A DNA stretch of 64,000 bases from Caulobacter sp. NIBR1757 (GTDB taxonomy: Bacteria > Pseudomonadota > Alphaproteobacteria > Caulobacterales > Caulobacteraceae): NCBI RefSeq assembly GCF_027912495.1, contig NZ_CP115463.1, positions 992,001-1,056,000 on the forward strand. Reading direction: 5' to 3'. The notes under the pieces were generated by a model. That model was not told where the DNA came from. It did not search any database and was given only the letters and a program-made list of their open reading frames with translations. Positions 1-9,196 of this stretch are shown here, one piece after another; within the stretch, counting starts at the first letter, position 1, and each line of letters begins with the position of its first letter. A program made the translations under genes and the position numbers.

Positions 1-1158
1 GCCGGTGATCTGGCGCACCCCGCCGTAGATGTCCTGCGAGGTCTGGAAGCGCTGGTCCCGTTCGTACTTGCGGAACAGCTCGAAGGCGGCGGCCCCGTCG
101 CCCCTGGCCAGCAGCAGTTCGGCCTCGATCTGCGGCAGGCGCTTGAACGCCGCCTGGTCGAAGCGCTTTGAGGCCTCGAGGGCGCGCAAGGTTTCCAGGT
201 CCCTGGCCGCCGTTGTCGCCTTGCCGGTCCGGGCGCTGGCGATGGCGCGCATGGGCAGCAGGCGCGGCGCCAGAAGGCCGGTGTCCTCGATCGGCTGGCT
301 CAGGCCGCCCGTGCATTGCAGCACCTGCGCCGGGCCGGCGAAGGCCTCGGCGTACATGCCGCACAGATAGGCGTCCCAGGCCCGGAGGTTCTCGAGGCCG
401 GATTTGACGGTGAGTTCGTGGTGCACGGCGACCAGCTTGCGAGCCTGGACCTCGTCGCCGAGGCGGATGGCCAGGTCGCCGAGATTGTAGACGGCGTCGA
501 AGTCGGGCCGGGGCCATCCGGCGTCGGCGAACTCGAACTGCGAGCGCTGGAAGGCGCGGGCGCTGCCGTCGAGATCGTTCAGCCCCATCAGGGCGATGCC
601 GATGGTTTCCCAGATTTCCGATTCGGCCGCCTTGGCGTCGCTGTCCTTCTGGTCGATCAGCAGTTCGGCTTCATAGAGCAGTTTCAGGGCCGCGCCGGTC
701 TGCTGGCGGTTGATCAGCACGGTGGCCCAGAGGGTCTGGGCGTGGGCACGGACGTACCAGTCGTCACTGGCCGTCTGGCGCGACTGCAGGTCGGCGACGG
801 CGGAGGGGTCGCCCTGGCTCATGCGGCCGGCGACCCGGTTGAGGTCGGCAATGGTCAGGTAGCGGTCGTCGCCCAGGACCCTGGCCTGGTCGGCCATGGC
901 GTCGTTGTAGCGGTTGAAGAGCTCGAACTCCGACTGGTTGCGAAACACCGTGGCCACGTAGTTGAGGCGCCGCAGGGCCTCGCGATCCTTGCCCAGCAGG
1001 GCGGTGTCGCCGAACCGGCGCAGGTCGGCGAAACTCGACGAGACGGCCCGGCCTTCGATGGCCGAAGCCAGCTGGGCGGGGGTCATGGCCTGGCGGGCGA
1101 GGACGGGGGTCCCGGCCGCCAGCAGCAACGCAACTATTCCGCAGACGATGGCCCGCAT
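1..1158 (-). CDS. secreted helical-repeat protein, probable sensor N-terminus (partial)
   Basis: The reading frame is open from an ATG at 1158, preceded by an AGGAAA ribosome site, to the left edge, so only about 386 N-terminal residues are visible. Residues 1-22 form a signal peptide (charged start, then a VALLLAAG core, ending VLA). The rest is an Ala/Leu/Arg-rich helical solenoid with TPR-like spacing (for example around YNLGDLAIRLGD). In Caulobacteraceae such periplasmic helical domains often precede a membrane helix and a GGDEF or histidine-kinase domain. That is family knowledge: the catalytic part would lie outside the window, so the output function is unknown. It is separated by 129 bases from the VWA gene that lies upstream of it on the same strand. 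Confidence 0.65.
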   Translation of the reverse strand, partial: MRAIVCGIVALLLAAGTPVLARQAMTPAQLASAIEGRAVSSSFADLRRFGDTALLGKDREALRRLNYVATVFRNQSEFELFNRYNDAMADQARVLGDDRYLTIADLNRVAGRMSQGDPSAVADLQSRQTASDDWYVRAHAQTLWATVLINRQQTGAALKLLYEAELLIDQKDSDAKAAESEIWETIGIALMGLNDLDGSARAFQRSQFEFADAGWPRPDFDAVYNLGDLAIRLGDEVQARKLVAVHHELTVKSGLENLRAWDAYLCGMYAEAFAGPAQVLQCTGGLSQPIEDTGLLAPRLLPMRAIASARTGKATTAARDLETLRALEASKRFDQAAFKRLPQIEAELLLARGDGAAAFELFRKYERDQRFQTSQDIYGGVRQITG

Positions 1159-1287
1159 GGGTTTCCTCAGAATCGGCTTCCCTAATGGCAGGCAAGGGAT
1201 TGAGATTCCGTGAGCCTTCAGCCGGTCGCGGCGACAGTTGACCCGAATTGAGGCGAGCCTGGCGCCAGCTTTGCCCGGTCATGGGCG

Positions 1288-3156
1288 TCAGCCGATCTCG
1301 AAGGCGAAGCGCGGCGCCCGGGTCGAGAACGGCAGCCGGGCCCCCTCCGGCATCAGATAGGCATGCTCGCGGGACAGGCTGAGAGTGTCGCAGCCGCCGT
1401 CGGTGATGATCAGGATCGGCGCGTCCTTGGGAAACCGGACGTCCTGCAGCAGGCGGGCGATGGCGGGCTGCAACACGGTGCCGCCGCGCCCCCGCACCTC
1501 GACCGATCCCAGAAGCGATTCGGGCGCGACATAGCCCATGTCGTGGACGCCGGCGTCGCATTGCAGCACCCGGACCAGGGGCACCTCGCGGCTCATCGCA
1601 TAGCTGGCGATCGCCCCCAAGGCACGGCCAAGCAAGGCCGGCGGCATCGACCCGGAGGTGTCCAGCACCACACCGAACGTGCGCGCCGCCAGCCGCTCCT
1701 CCGGTCGCACCCAGACCGGGCGCGGAATATCGGGCGTCGAGGCCTGCCGACGGCTGGCGCGGGCGAAACTGCGGCGGGCTTCGATCGGCGGGAAGAAGGC
1801 ATCCATCCACTGGCCGAGCTGGACATCCCAGGGGATGGGCTTCTGCTGGATAGAGCGGATCTCCTCGATCAGGTCGCCGGGCAGCAGGCCGCGCCCGGTC
1901 GCCGCCAGTTGCAGGTCCAGTCCCTCGGCCAACGCCCGGCGGTAGAAGGCGTCGAGGTCCGTGCCGGGGCCGCTCCACCAGGCCGGCGGCCGGTCGTCCA
2001 GAACATCGACCTTGCCGACGCCGCGCAGCGTGCGGCCCTTGTTCAGACGTCGCATCAGCCGCAGGTCGCCGGTGATCCGGTCGTAGATGGCCTCGGCCGA
2101 CTCCTTCTCGAACCCGAGTTCGGGGTCCAGCAACAGGTCGTCGGTCGGCATTTCGCCGATCTGCATCTCGACCAGCCAGCCGTTGATCACATAGTCGCAG
2201 GCGACGTTCCACAGATAGGGATTGCGACCCTGCCGACGGGCCTCGTGGCGCAGGCCTACGTGAAGTAGCTCATGGGCGATGACGAACTGCATGGCCGGAT
2301 AGGTCCAGGCAAAGCGCGGATTGATATAGACCCGCTGCTGCTCGCTGCTGACGGCGGCGATGGCGATGTCGTGCAGCGCGCAGAGGTCGGCGTCCTCGAC
2401 GATGTCGAAGGTGGCCGCCAAAGCGCCCAGCAGCGGATAGCTGGCGATGAACCAGGCCTTGGCCCGCTGGGCCAGAGAGTTGGGATCGCGCTTGTCGCCA
2501 GGCGATGTCCGCGCCGCATCGCCTGCCTGGGCGATGGCCTTGACGACACTGGCCCGGATGGCCGCGGCCAGGCTTTCCTGCCGCTCACGGCGCACTTTGG
2601 CGCTGAGCGGCGGCAGGCCGCTGACAGCCGTGAAGCTTGGAGCGTCCACGGCCAGACCGGCTCCGCCATAGGCCTTCAGCATCGCCGGCCCACCGTCACG
2701 CAGGGCGGCGGCCACCGACTCGACGTCCCGGCCCAGCGACGGCAGGTCGGCCGGCGCCAGGTCGTCCGGCCGCCGTCCAAGATCGAGAGTGCGCAGGAAG
2801 TCGGCGGCGACGAGCTCGCAGGCGATCTGCCAGGCCTCGTCGGTGCGCTCGGGGTCGGCGTGGCACAGGTAGTAGTGCAGCATCGCCTGGCCCAGAACAT
2901 TGGCCCACTCCTGGGGCGAGGCGCGTTTCCATGGATTGAGCTGGATGGCGGTGTCGAACCGGTCGGTGGAGCGGGGCCGCACGGTGCTGTGCAGCCGGGC
3001 ATAGCCGCGCGGGGTGAACGGTGCGCCGCCCAGGTCGGGCCGCCAGTAGGAACTGGGCTCGAGCTCGCCAAACAGCGGGTGGCGGGCCAGCAGGGTGTGG
3101 CCCTCGGCGATCGCCTTCAGGTTTTCCTTCGGCGGCTGCTTGGCGCCCCGGGCCAT
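1288..3156 (-). CDS. VWA-like / putative metallopeptidase-domain protein (DUF2201 type)
   Basis: A 622-residue protein with two recognisable parts. Residues about 230-420 resemble the putative metallopeptidase domain of the DUF2201 family, with the zinc-type motif HELLHVGLRH at 295-304 (HExxH). The C-terminal part is a VWA-like fold whose metal-site motif DTSGSM lies at 499-504. No signal peptide is visible, so it is probably cytoplasmic. It starts 3 bases after the stop of the MoxR-type ATPase, so the two are co-transcribed. MoxR ATPases commonly remodel targets together with VWA partners; that pairing is established, but the substrate here is unknown. Whether the HExxH site cleaves anything cannot be told from sequence. 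Confidence 0.85.
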   Translation of the reverse strand: MARGAKQPPKENLKAIAEGHTLLARHPLFGELEPSSYWRPDLGGAPFTPRGYARLHSTVRPRSTDRFDTAIQLNPWKRASPQEWANVLGQAMLHYYLCHADPERTDEAWQIACELVAADFLRTLDLGRRPDDLAPADLPSLGRDVESVAAALRDGGPAMLKAYGGAGLAVDAPSFTAVSGLPPLSAKVRRERQESLAAAIRASVVKAIAQAGDAARTSPGDKRDPNSLAQRAKAWFIASYPLLGALAATFDIVEDADLCALHDIAIAAVSSEQQRVYINPRFAWTYPAMQFVIAHELLHVGLRHEARRQGRNPYLWNVACDYVINGWLVEMQIGEMPTDDLLLDPELGFEKESAEAIYDRITGDLRLMRRLNKGRTLRGVGKVDVLDDRPPAWWSGPGTDLDAFYRRALAEGLDLQLAATGRGLLPGDLIEEIRSIQQKPIPWDVQLGQWMDAFFPPIEARRSFARASRRQASTPDIPRPVWVRPEERLAARTFGVVLDTSGSMPPALLGRALGAIASYAMSREVPLVRVLQCDAGVHDMGYVAPESLLGSVEVRGRGGTVLQPAIARLLQDVRFPKDAPILIITDGGCDTLSLSREHAYLMPEGARLPFSTRAPRFAFEIG

Positions 3157-3159
3157 GGA

Positions 3160-4251
3160 TCAGGACCGCTGGGCCGCCAGGCGCGGCAGGGCGCGGGCCA
3201 GGTCGATGGTGTACCAGGCGGGCAGCGTAGCGCCGCTCTCTGCCTCGGTGACCAGCAACTGGGCGAGTTCCGTGGAGATGCGCGACAGGCTGACGATCAA
3301 CTCCTTGGCCCGGGCCGCCAACTGGCGGGTCTCGCGGCCCATCTTGGTCTCGTCCTCGGGCAGTTCCTTGATCAGCCGGTCGCGCAATTGCTGGACCAGG
3401 AAGTAGAGGATATCCCGTTCGTCCGGCTTCTCGGGCCAGCCGCGGTCTCCCTTGAGAATGGCCGACAGATCGTGCTCGCGCTCACGCAGCTTGGCGAAAG
3501 CCGTGAACTGCCGCGCATGGGCGGGCGTCAGCAGGCCGGAGGCCAGGGTGTTGATCTCATCGAGGGTGACGGCGGGGCCATAGGCGTCCAGCGCGGCGCC
3601 GAGCATGGTCCAGGCGCGCGGGGTCGAGAAAGGCTCCTCATGCTTGGGCGGCTTGGACCACAGGTGGTCGGACCGCTGGGAGACGTAGGACACCACCAGC
3701 TCATTCAGCGCGCCGCGGTTCGCCCACTCCAGCCAGTCGCGCGCCGATGCCCGCAACTGAACATGGACCAGCCTGTTGATCAGGGCCGACGACAGCGGCC
3801 GGGTAATGGCGGCGTCCTCGGCCCGGTTGCCCGCTCCGATGACGATCGTGCCCCTGGGCAGTTCGAATTCGCCGATGCGTCGGTCGAGGACCAGGGAATA
3901 GAAGGCCTTCTGGACCTCCTGCGAGCAGGCGTTGAGCTCGTCCAGGAACAGGCAGTAGGGCTCGTCGCGCGCGATCATGGTCGGCGGGCAGAACCGCGAC
4001 TTGCCATCGACGATCTGCGGCACGCCGATGATGTCCTCAGGCGCGAGTTGCGAACCCAGCAGGGATACGCAGGGCAGCCCGACGGACTCGGCGAACTCCC
4101 GCACCAGGGCCGACTTGCCGATGCCGGGCGGGCCCCAGATGAAGACCGGAAGGACGGGCGCGACGTTCAGCAGGAAGGGCGTCAGCGTTGCCGGGGTCAG
4201 GGTCTGGGCGGATTCCACAGCGCACTCGCAGAACGGATGCGCATCGCGCAA
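3160..4251 (-). CDS. MoxR-family AAA+ ATPase
   Basis: A 363-residue single-domain AAA+ ATPase. Walker A is GPPGIGKS at 40-47 and Walker B is LFLDE at 101-105; a sensor-1-type segment GAGNRAED follows. This matches the MoxR branch of AAA+ chaperone-like ATPases. The gene is the first of a two-gene unit with the VWA/metallopeptidase-like protein directly downstream (3-base gap), the usual MoxR-VWA arrangement. The start is not certain: an in-frame GTG at 4218 would remove 11 residues and neither start has a strong ribosome site. The client process is not revealed by the neighbours. Confidence 0.85.
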   Translation of the reverse strand: MRDAHPFCECAVESAQTLTPATLTPFLLNVAPVLPVFIWGPPGIGKSALVREFAESVGLPCVSLLGSQLAPEDIIGVPQIVDGKSRFCPPTMIARDEPYCLFLDELNACSQEVQKAFYSLVLDRRIGEFELPRGTIVIGAGNRAEDAAITRPLSSALINRLVHVQLRASARDWLEWANRGALNELVVSYVSQRSDHLWSKPPKHEEPFSTPRAWTMLGAALDAYGPAVTLDEINTLASGLLTPAHARQFTAFAKLREREHDLSAILKGDRGWPEKPDERDILYFLVQQLRDRLIKELPEDETKMGRETRQLAARAKELIVSLSRISTELAQLLVTEAESGATLPAWYTIDLARALPRLAAQRS

Positions 4252-4301
4252 TCAGAGTTGAAACCGTTTTCTAGCAGCGCCGGGCGCGGGGCGCACGCGG
4301 G

Positions 4302-4336
4302 CAAAAGAAAAAGGGCCCGGATCGCTCCGGGCCCTT
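4302..4336 (-). terminator. rho-independent terminator of petABC
   Basis: A perfect hairpin with arms AGGGCCCGGA (4312-4321) and TCCGGGCCCT (4326-4335) and a 4-base loop lies 25 bases after the petC stop. On the minus strand it is followed by a T-rich run (complement of the A-rich stretch 4303-4312). It faces the petABC operon. Confidence 0.85.
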
Positions 4337-4360
4337 CGTCATTCGGTTGGCCGAGAAGCC

Positions 4361-5209
4361 TTAGTGGCTCTCGTTCCTCCAGACCTTGCGGTAGCTGGCG
4401 TAGAGCAGGCCGCTGAACAGGACCAGGTAGATCAGCACGGCCAGGCCCATCTGCTTGCGCTCTTCCAGCTTGGGCTCGGCGGCCCACATCAGGAAGGCGG
4501 CCACGTCGACGGCCTGTTGGTGGGCGGTCGACTTGGTGCCGTCGTCGAAGGTCACCTTGCCATCGGCCAGCTGCGGGGGCATGGCAACGAAGCCGCCGGG
4601 AGGGGCGTGGTGCTTGTCGCCGGTCCAGCCGGCCGAGACGTCGCCGGGGAAGTAGACGTTGTAGTGCTGGCCGGTCGGGACGGTCAGGCCCTTGGGCGGG
4701 GCCTCGAAGCCGGTCAGGAAGGCGGCGAGGTACTCGGGACCGCCTTCGCGGGCCTTGGCGATCACCGACAGGTCCGGCGGCAGGGCGCCGCCGTTGCCGG
4801 CGCGGGCCGCGTAGTCGTTCTTGTAGGGCTTCGGGAAGCGGTCGGCCGGGACGGCGGGACGGGTGATGTCGTCGCCGGTCTCGGTGTCGATGTCCGGCAC
4901 CTGGATGTCGGTGGCCAGCGCCTTGACGACCGGGTTGTCGTTCGGGTTGCCGTACTTCTTGTCATAGAAGGGGCCGCCCTTGTCGCCGAGGTTGCGGAAC
5001 GACAGCAGCTTCATCGAGTGGCAGGCCGAGCAGACCTCGCGGTAGACCTTGTAGCCGCGTTGCAGCTGGGCCTGGTCGAATTTCCCGAAGGGACCTTCGA
5101 AGCTGTAGGCGATGTCGGCGTGTTCCTTGGCCTTGCCGGACGCCAGGGCGGGCGAAGCCGCCACCAGCGTCGTCAGGGCCGCCGCGATCAGGGTGAGTTT
5201 GCGCAGCAT
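4361..5209 (-). CDS. petC: cytochrome c1 of the bc1 complex
   Basis: A 282-residue cytochrome c1, the c-heme subunit that passes electrons from the Rieske protein to cytochrome c. A signal peptide ends near residue 24 (ALASPALAS-type). The heme attachment motif CSACH is at 60-64 and the axial methionine lies in AMPP (Met210). A single C-terminal membrane anchor spans about 254-272. Length fits alphaproteobacterial c1 proteins, which are separate from cytochrome b rather than fused to it. It is the last gene of petABC, 7 bases after petB, and is followed by a strong terminator. Confidence 0.97.
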   Translation of the reverse strand: MLRKLTLIAAALTTLVAASPALASGKAKEHADIAYSFEGPFGKFDQAQLQRGYKVYREVCSACHSMKLLSFRNLGDKGGPFYDKKYGNPNDNPVVKALATDIQVPDIDTETGDDITRPAVPADRFPKPYKNDYAARAGNGGALPPDLSVIAKAREGGPEYLAAFLTGFEAPPKGLTVPTGQHYNVYFPGDVSAGWTGDKHHAPPGGFVAMPPQLADGKVTFDDGTKSTAHQQAVDVAAFLMWAAEPKLEERKQMGLAVLIYLVLFSGLLYASYRKVWRNESH

Positions 5210-5216
5210 CTGAGGC

Positions 5217-6536
5217 TCAGCCCTTCTTTTCGGCGTCGGCCGTGGCGCCCGCGGGCGTCGTGGCGGGGTGGGACAACGCCGGCGAGGCGATGGTTTCCGG
5301 GGTCGGCAGCGGGGTCTCGATGAGGCCCAGCAGCGGCATGATGACCAGGAAGTAGGCGAAGTAGTAGAGGGTCGCGAGACGCGAGAGCCAGACCCAGCTG
5401 TTGAGATCGCTCTCGAGGATCTTGATGGTCTCGAGGCCCGGGATGACCTGGTCGTCCGGCAGCTTGGCGCCGCAGAAGCCGAGGATCACGCAGACCACCA
5501 CCAGGATGAGGAAGTAGAGCTTGGCCATCGGGCGGTAGCGCATGGAGCGCACCTTGGAGGTGTCGAGCCAGGGCAGGGCGAACAGCACGCCGATGGCGCC
5601 GAACATGGCCACCACGCCCATCACCTTGTCCGGCACGGCGCGCAGGATGGCGTAGAAGGGCAGGAAGTACCACTCGGGCACGATGTGCGCCGGGGTCACC
5701 AGCGGGTTGGCCTCGATGTAGTTGTCGGCGTGGCCAAGCGCGTTGGGCATGTAGAACACGAAGATCGCGAAGAGGATGAGGAACAGGCTCATCGCGAAGC
5801 CGTCCTTCACCGTCGCGTACGGGGTGAAGGGCAGGGTGTCGTGCTTCGACTTGGGGTCGATGCCGGTCGGGTTGTTCTGGCCGACCACATGCAGGGCCCA
5901 GATGTGCAGGATCACCACGCCGGCGATCATGAAGGGCAGCAGGTAGTGCAGCGAGAAGAAGCGGTTCAGCGTGGCGTTGTCGACGGCGAAGCCACCTTGC
6001 AGCCAGGTCAGGACCGGGCCGCCGATCACCGGGATGGCCCCGATGATGTTGGTGATCACGACCGCGCCGTGGAAGCTCATCTGACCCCAGGGCAGGACGT
6101 AGCCCATGAAGGCGGTGGCCATCATCAGGAGGTAGATGACGCAGCCGAGGATCCAGAGGATCTCACGCGGCGGCTTGTAGCTCCCGTAGTACAGCCCGCG
6201 GAACATGTGCAGGTAGACCGCGATGAAGAACATCGAGGCCCCGTTGGCGTGGGTGTAGCGCAGCAGCCAGCCATAGTTCACGTCGCGCATGATGTGCTCG
6301 ACGGAGGCGAAGGCCCCGCTGGCGCTCGGCGTGTAGTGCATGGCCAGCACGATGCCGGTGACGATCTGGACCGCCAGGCAGAGGCTGAGGATGCCGCCGA
6401 AGGTCCACCAGTAGTTCAGGTTCCGCGGCGTCGGATAATCGACGAAGCTGTCCCAGACCAGGCGGGTGACGGGAAGGCGCTGGTCGAGCCAGCGGGTGAT
6501 GCCGGATTTCGGCTCGTAAGTGGAATGTCCGCTCAT
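5217..6536 (-). CDS. petB: cytochrome b of the bc1 complex
   Basis: A 439-residue cytochrome b with the full bacterial length and eight or so membrane helices. The two heme-ligand pairs are visible as His96/His110 and His197/His211. The Qo-site motif PEWY is at 287-290. It forms the quinol-oxidising membrane core together with the Rieske protein and cytochrome c1. It starts 2 bases after the petA stop, so the operon is translationally tight. The tail after the last helix is Pro/Ala/Thr-rich. Confidence 0.98.
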   Translation of the reverse strand: MSGHSTYEPKSGITRWLDQRLPVTRLVWDSFVDYPTPRNLNYWWTFGGILSLCLAVQIVTGIVLAMHYTPSASGAFASVEHIMRDVNYGWLLRYTHANGASMFFIAVYLHMFRGLYYGSYKPPREILWILGCVIYLLMMATAFMGYVLPWGQMSFHGAVVITNIIGAIPVIGGPVLTWLQGGFAVDNATLNRFFSLHYLLPFMIAGVVILHIWALHVVGQNNPTGIDPKSKHDTLPFTPYATVKDGFAMSLFLILFAIFVFYMPNALGHADNYIEANPLVTPAHIVPEWYFLPFYAILRAVPDKVMGVVAMFGAIGVLFALPWLDTSKVRSMRYRPMAKLYFLILVVVCVILGFCGAKLPDDQVIPGLETIKILESDLNSWVWLSRLATLYYFAYFLVIMPLLGLIETPLPTPETIASPALSHPATTPAGATADAEKKG

Positions 6537-6538
6537 CG

Positions 6539-7081
6539 TCAGCCGATCTTGACCTTGGTGTCGGAAAGGAAGGCGTAGTCCGGAACCACGAGGTTCTTGG
6601 GCGCGGGGCCCTTACGGATGCGGCCGGAGGTGTCGTAGGTCGAGCCGTGGCAGGGGCAGAACCAGCCGCCGTACTCGCCGCCGCCGACCGTCGGCACGCA
6701 GCCGAGGTGGGTGCAGCTGCCGACGAGGATCAGCCACTGGGCCTTGCCTTCCTTGTGGCGCTGGGCGTCGGCCTGCGGGTCCTTGAGAACCGCCGAGTCG
6801 TCGCGCACGGCGGCGTCGATCTGGGCCTGGGTGCGGTTGCGGATGAACAGGGGCTTGCCGCGCCAGTTGATCGTCACCTGCTGACCCTGCTCGACCTTGG
6901 TCAGGTCGTATTCGACGCTGGCCAGGGCGCGGGTGTCCGCCGAGGGGTTCATCTGGCTGACCAGCGGCCAGGCCACCGCGCCGACGGCGCCGGCGGCGCC
7001 GGCGATGGCGGCGATATGGATGAAGTCACGCCGGGACGGATCGTCCCCGGCTTCCGTGGAATGAACGGCGCTGTCGGCCAC
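6539..7081 (-). CDS. petA: Rieske iron-sulfur subunit of the bc1 complex
   Basis: I place the start at GTG 7081 (GAAGGG upstream), giving 180 residues, the usual length; the open frame continues upstream to 7393 but that part is unlike Rieske proteins. Residues 16-20 carry a Tat-type SRRDF motif before a hydrophobic anchor helix. The 2Fe-2S cluster motifs are CTHLGC (123-128) and CPCHGS (142-147). First gene of petABC. Its promoter must lie in the 240-base gap shared with the divergent hemF. Confidence 0.96.
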   Translation of the reverse strand: MADSAVHSTEAGDDPSRRDFIHIAAIAGAAGAVGAVAWPLVSQMNPSADTRALASVEYDLTKVEQGQQVTINWRGKPLFIRNRTQAQIDAAVRDDSAVLKDPQADAQRHKEGKAQWLILVGSCTHLGCVPTVGGGEYGGWFCPCHGSTYDTSGRIRKGPAPKNLVVPDYAFLSDTKVKIG

Positions 7082-7319
7082 CTGCAGGTCACCCTTCGCA
7101 ATCGCCGGCCCAAGGAGGGGGTCGGCCAGGAAAATTCCGGGCGATGCTGCAGCCTCCGCGAAGCGTACGGCAGGCGCACGCGATTCGACGGGCCGCCCCA
7201 GCAAGGTCCCGTGGCCGGATCGCTTAGAACCTACCCGGCCCTTTTTCAACCGGCCTTGGACCGAAAAGGACACACAGGGGCTCATGGACGCCCGCGCCGA
7301 TGCGTATAAAAGGCCCCGC

Positions 7320-8192
7320 ATGACCGACTCCGCCCTGCTCGAAACCCGCAAGTCCCGCGCCCAGGCCTGGTTCGAAGGCCTCCGCGACCGCATCCTGACG
7401 CGCTTCGAGGCCCTGGAAGACGCCGCGCCCGCGGACCTCTATCCGGGTCAGGCGGGCCGGTTCGAGCGCAAACCCTGGGTCCGCGCCGCCGGCGGCGGCG
7501 GGGTGATGTCGATGATGCACGGCCGCTTCTTCGAGAAGGTCGGGGTGCATACCTCCGTCGTCCACGGGACCTTCACCCCGGAAATGGCCAAGACCATGCC
7601 CGGCGCCGAGGAGGACCCGCGATTTTTCGCCACAGGCGTCTCGCTGATCGCCCATATGCACAGCCCGCGGGTGCCGGCGGTGCATATGAACACCCGCTTC
7701 ATCTGCACCACCAGGGGCTGGTTCGGCGGCGGCGCCGACCTGACCCCCCTGCTCGGCTACCAGCGCCAGCAGGACTTCCCCGACGCCATCGCCTTCCACG
7801 CCGCCTTCAAGGAGGCCTGCGACCGCTTCGATCCGGAGTGGCACGTGAAATACAAGGCCTGGTGCGACGAGTATTTCTTCCTGCCGCATCGCAATGAGCC
7901 CCGCGGCATCGGCGGCATCTTCTACGACCACCACGACAGCGGCGACTGGGACCGCGACTTCGCCTTCACCCAGGCGGTGGGCGAGGCGTTCCTGGGGACC
8001 TATCCGGCCATCGCCGAGGGGCGGATGGCGGAGCCGTGGACGGCGGAGGAACGCGAGCAGCAGCTGGTGCAGCGCGGGCGGTATGTGGAGTTCAACCTGC
8101 TCTATGACCGGGGCACGATGTTCGGGCTGAAGACGGGCGGCAACATCGAGTCGATCCTCAGTTCGATGCCGCCGACGGTGAAATGGCCGTAA
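7320..8192 (+). CDS. hemF: oxygen-dependent coproporphyrinogen III oxidase
   Basis: Converts coproporphyrinogen III to protoporphyrinogen IX with O2 in heme synthesis (cytoplasm). The 290-residue product has the family hallmarks [26 protein letters not shown] and the C-terminal block [13 protein letters not shown] ... FGLKTGGN. An in-frame ATG at 7284 would add 12 residues; I prefer 7320 because family members usually start near MTDSALL and AAAGG precedes it. Divergent from petABC, which makes sense since both serve heme-dependent aerobic respiration. A weak hairpin (GCCGCT/AGCGGC, 8196-8211) follows the stop. Confidence 0.96.
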   Translation: MTDSALLETRKSRAQAWFEGLRDRILTRFEALEDAAPADLYPGQAGRFERKPWVRAAGGGGVMSMMHGRFFEKVGVHTSVVHGTFTPEMAKTMPGAEEDPRFFATGVSLIAHMHSPRVPAVHMNTRFICTTRGWFGGGADLTPLLGYQRQQDFPDAIAFHAAFKEACDRFDPEWHVKYKAWCDEYFFLPHRNEPRGIGGIFYDHHDSGDWDRDFAFTQAVGEAFLGTYPAIAEGRMAEPWTAEEREQQLVQRGRYVEFNLLYDRGTMFGLKTGGNIESILSSMPPTVKWP

Positions 8193-8216
8193 GGGCCGCT
8201 ATCGAAGCGGCAGACC

Positions 8217-8244
8217 ATTATACCGCCGGTCGTCCGGCCTACAA
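8217..8244 (-). promoter_or_regulatory. promoter-like sequence antisense to hemF 3' end
   Basis: On the minus strand TTGTAG (8239-8244) and a perfect TATAAT (8217-8222) are separated by 16 bases that themselves form a GCCGG/CCGGC hairpin. A transcript would run into hemF in antisense. Only the sequence match supports it. Confidence 0.25.
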
Positions 8245-8304
8245 AAGAAGGCGACGTCTGTGGGGGCGGCGGGCGATACGCCAGGAGTCGTTGGCTTTCG
8301 CGTG

Positions 8305-8412
8305 GGCCCAGGCTTTGGGGATGTAGGCCGGGGCGTAGGTCAGTGTGTTGGTCGATGCGCAGGGTTTGTAGGTCGAAAGCGCGCCGGCGTGACCTACGCG
8401 TCCGCCTGGGCC
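8305..8412. repeat. inverted-repeat element between convergent genes
   Basis: Two nested arm pairs: outer GGCCCAGGC (8305-8313) with GCCTGGGCC (8404-8412), inner GCGTAGGTCA (8333-8342) with TGACCTACGC (8390-8399), both perfect. The layout resembles the REPIN-like elements elsewhere in the window but the sequence is different. This is most of the 304-base gene-free stretch between hemF and the diheme cytochrome gene; I see no credible gene in it. Confidence 0.6.
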
Positions 8413-8437
8413 TGCCGCGAGGGGCCGAAACGTCGAT

Positions 8438-8457
8438 GAATATGTCTATACATATTC
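8438..8457. promoter_or_regulatory. AT-rich palindrome, operator-like
   Basis: Perfect arms GAATATGT (8438-8445) and ACATATTC (8450-8457) around CTAT, followed by an AT-rich stretch unlike the surrounding sequence. A near-identical palindrome lies at 60948-60965 upstream of the DUF3597 gene. The site here is not upstream of any gene I can identify. Confidence 0.5.
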
Positions 8458-8496
8458 GTTAAGTATCTGACAGAAATGGCATTTTTCACCGGGGGG

Positions 8497-9159
8497 TCAG
8501 GCCGGACAAGCCGCGCCGGTGTCGATCCAGGCGCGGATGAGCTCGCCGAACTGCTTCTGATCGCCGGGGGCGGGCGCGCGACCCTTGCCGGGGTTCCAGC
8601 CCCAGCCGACCAGCTCGTCCTCGGCCATGTGGTGGTAGAGGGCTTCTAGGTCCTTGCCGCCGTTGCGCGAGGTGTCCTTGATCTGGCGGCAGATCTCGCC
8701 CGGGGTCTTGCCCTGCCAGGCCATGCTGGCGGGGGCCAGGGCCCATTTCGGATTGCCGGGGATCGACTGGATGTTGTCGCCGCCGGTCTGTTCGAAGTTC
8801 TTGACGCCGTGGCAGGTCGAGCAGCGCTGGCCGGCCGGGCCGTGGCCGTCGAGGGCGCCGGTCATCGGCGGGCTGTGCACCTTCATGGCCGCGCCCTGGC
8901 GGGGAATGTTGTCGACCGGGTGGCAGTTCATGCAGCGGGGATGGGTGATGACCTTGGTCGCCTCGGCGTAGAGGGCCAGGGAGCGGGCATTGCGGTCGCC
9001 GATGCCGCTGAAGTTGGCCGCCGGCTTCAGGGCGCCCTGTTTGGCCAGCGCTTCTTCCCAGGCGGGCAGCGGCCGCGCGGGCTCGGCCCGGGCCGGCTTC
9101 TGGCCGGAGAGGACAATGGCGGCGAAGGTGGCCAGGCAGATGAAGAAGAAGGCGCGCAT
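8497..9159 (-). CDS. diheme c-type cytochrome
   Basis: A 220-residue exported protein. Residues 1-25 form a signal peptide ending PARA. Two covalent heme motifs are present, CMNCH (76-80) and CSTCH (113-117), so it is a periplasmic diheme cytochrome. Relatives in Caulobacteraceae are, to my knowledge, often labelled isoquinoline 1-oxidoreductase subunit, but no molybdenum hydroxylase subunits lie nearby, so that name is not supported by context. It lies 37 bases downstream of cca on the same strand. Its redox partner is unknown. Confidence 0.8.
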   Translation of the reverse strand: MRAFFFICLATFAAIVLSGQKPARAEPARPLPAWEEALAKQGALKPAANFSGIGDRNARSLALYAEATKVITHPRCMNCHPVDNIPRQGAAMKVHSPPMTGALDGHGPAGQRCSTCHGVKNFEQTGGDNIQSIPGNPKWALAPASMAWQGKTPGEICRQIKDTSRNGGKDLEALYHHMAEDELVGWGWNPGKGRAPAPGDQKQFGELIRAWIDTGAACPA

Positions 9160-9196
9160 CCCCGCAGAACGGCGCGCGCCGAACTTGGTTACCCGC

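Noticed and set aside
2272..4416. A 714-codon open frame on the plus strand opposite the MoxR/VWA genes
   Set aside because: It mirrors the minus-strand genes; in very GC-rich DNA the antisense frame stays open. Its product has no recognisable domain while the other strand has full motifs.
8497..9159. Assigning the diheme cytochrome as part of the bc1 or an oxidase complex
   Set aside because: It lies apart from petABC, across hemF and a gene-free gap, and has two CxxCH motifs unlike cytochrome c1 or typical oxidase subunits.
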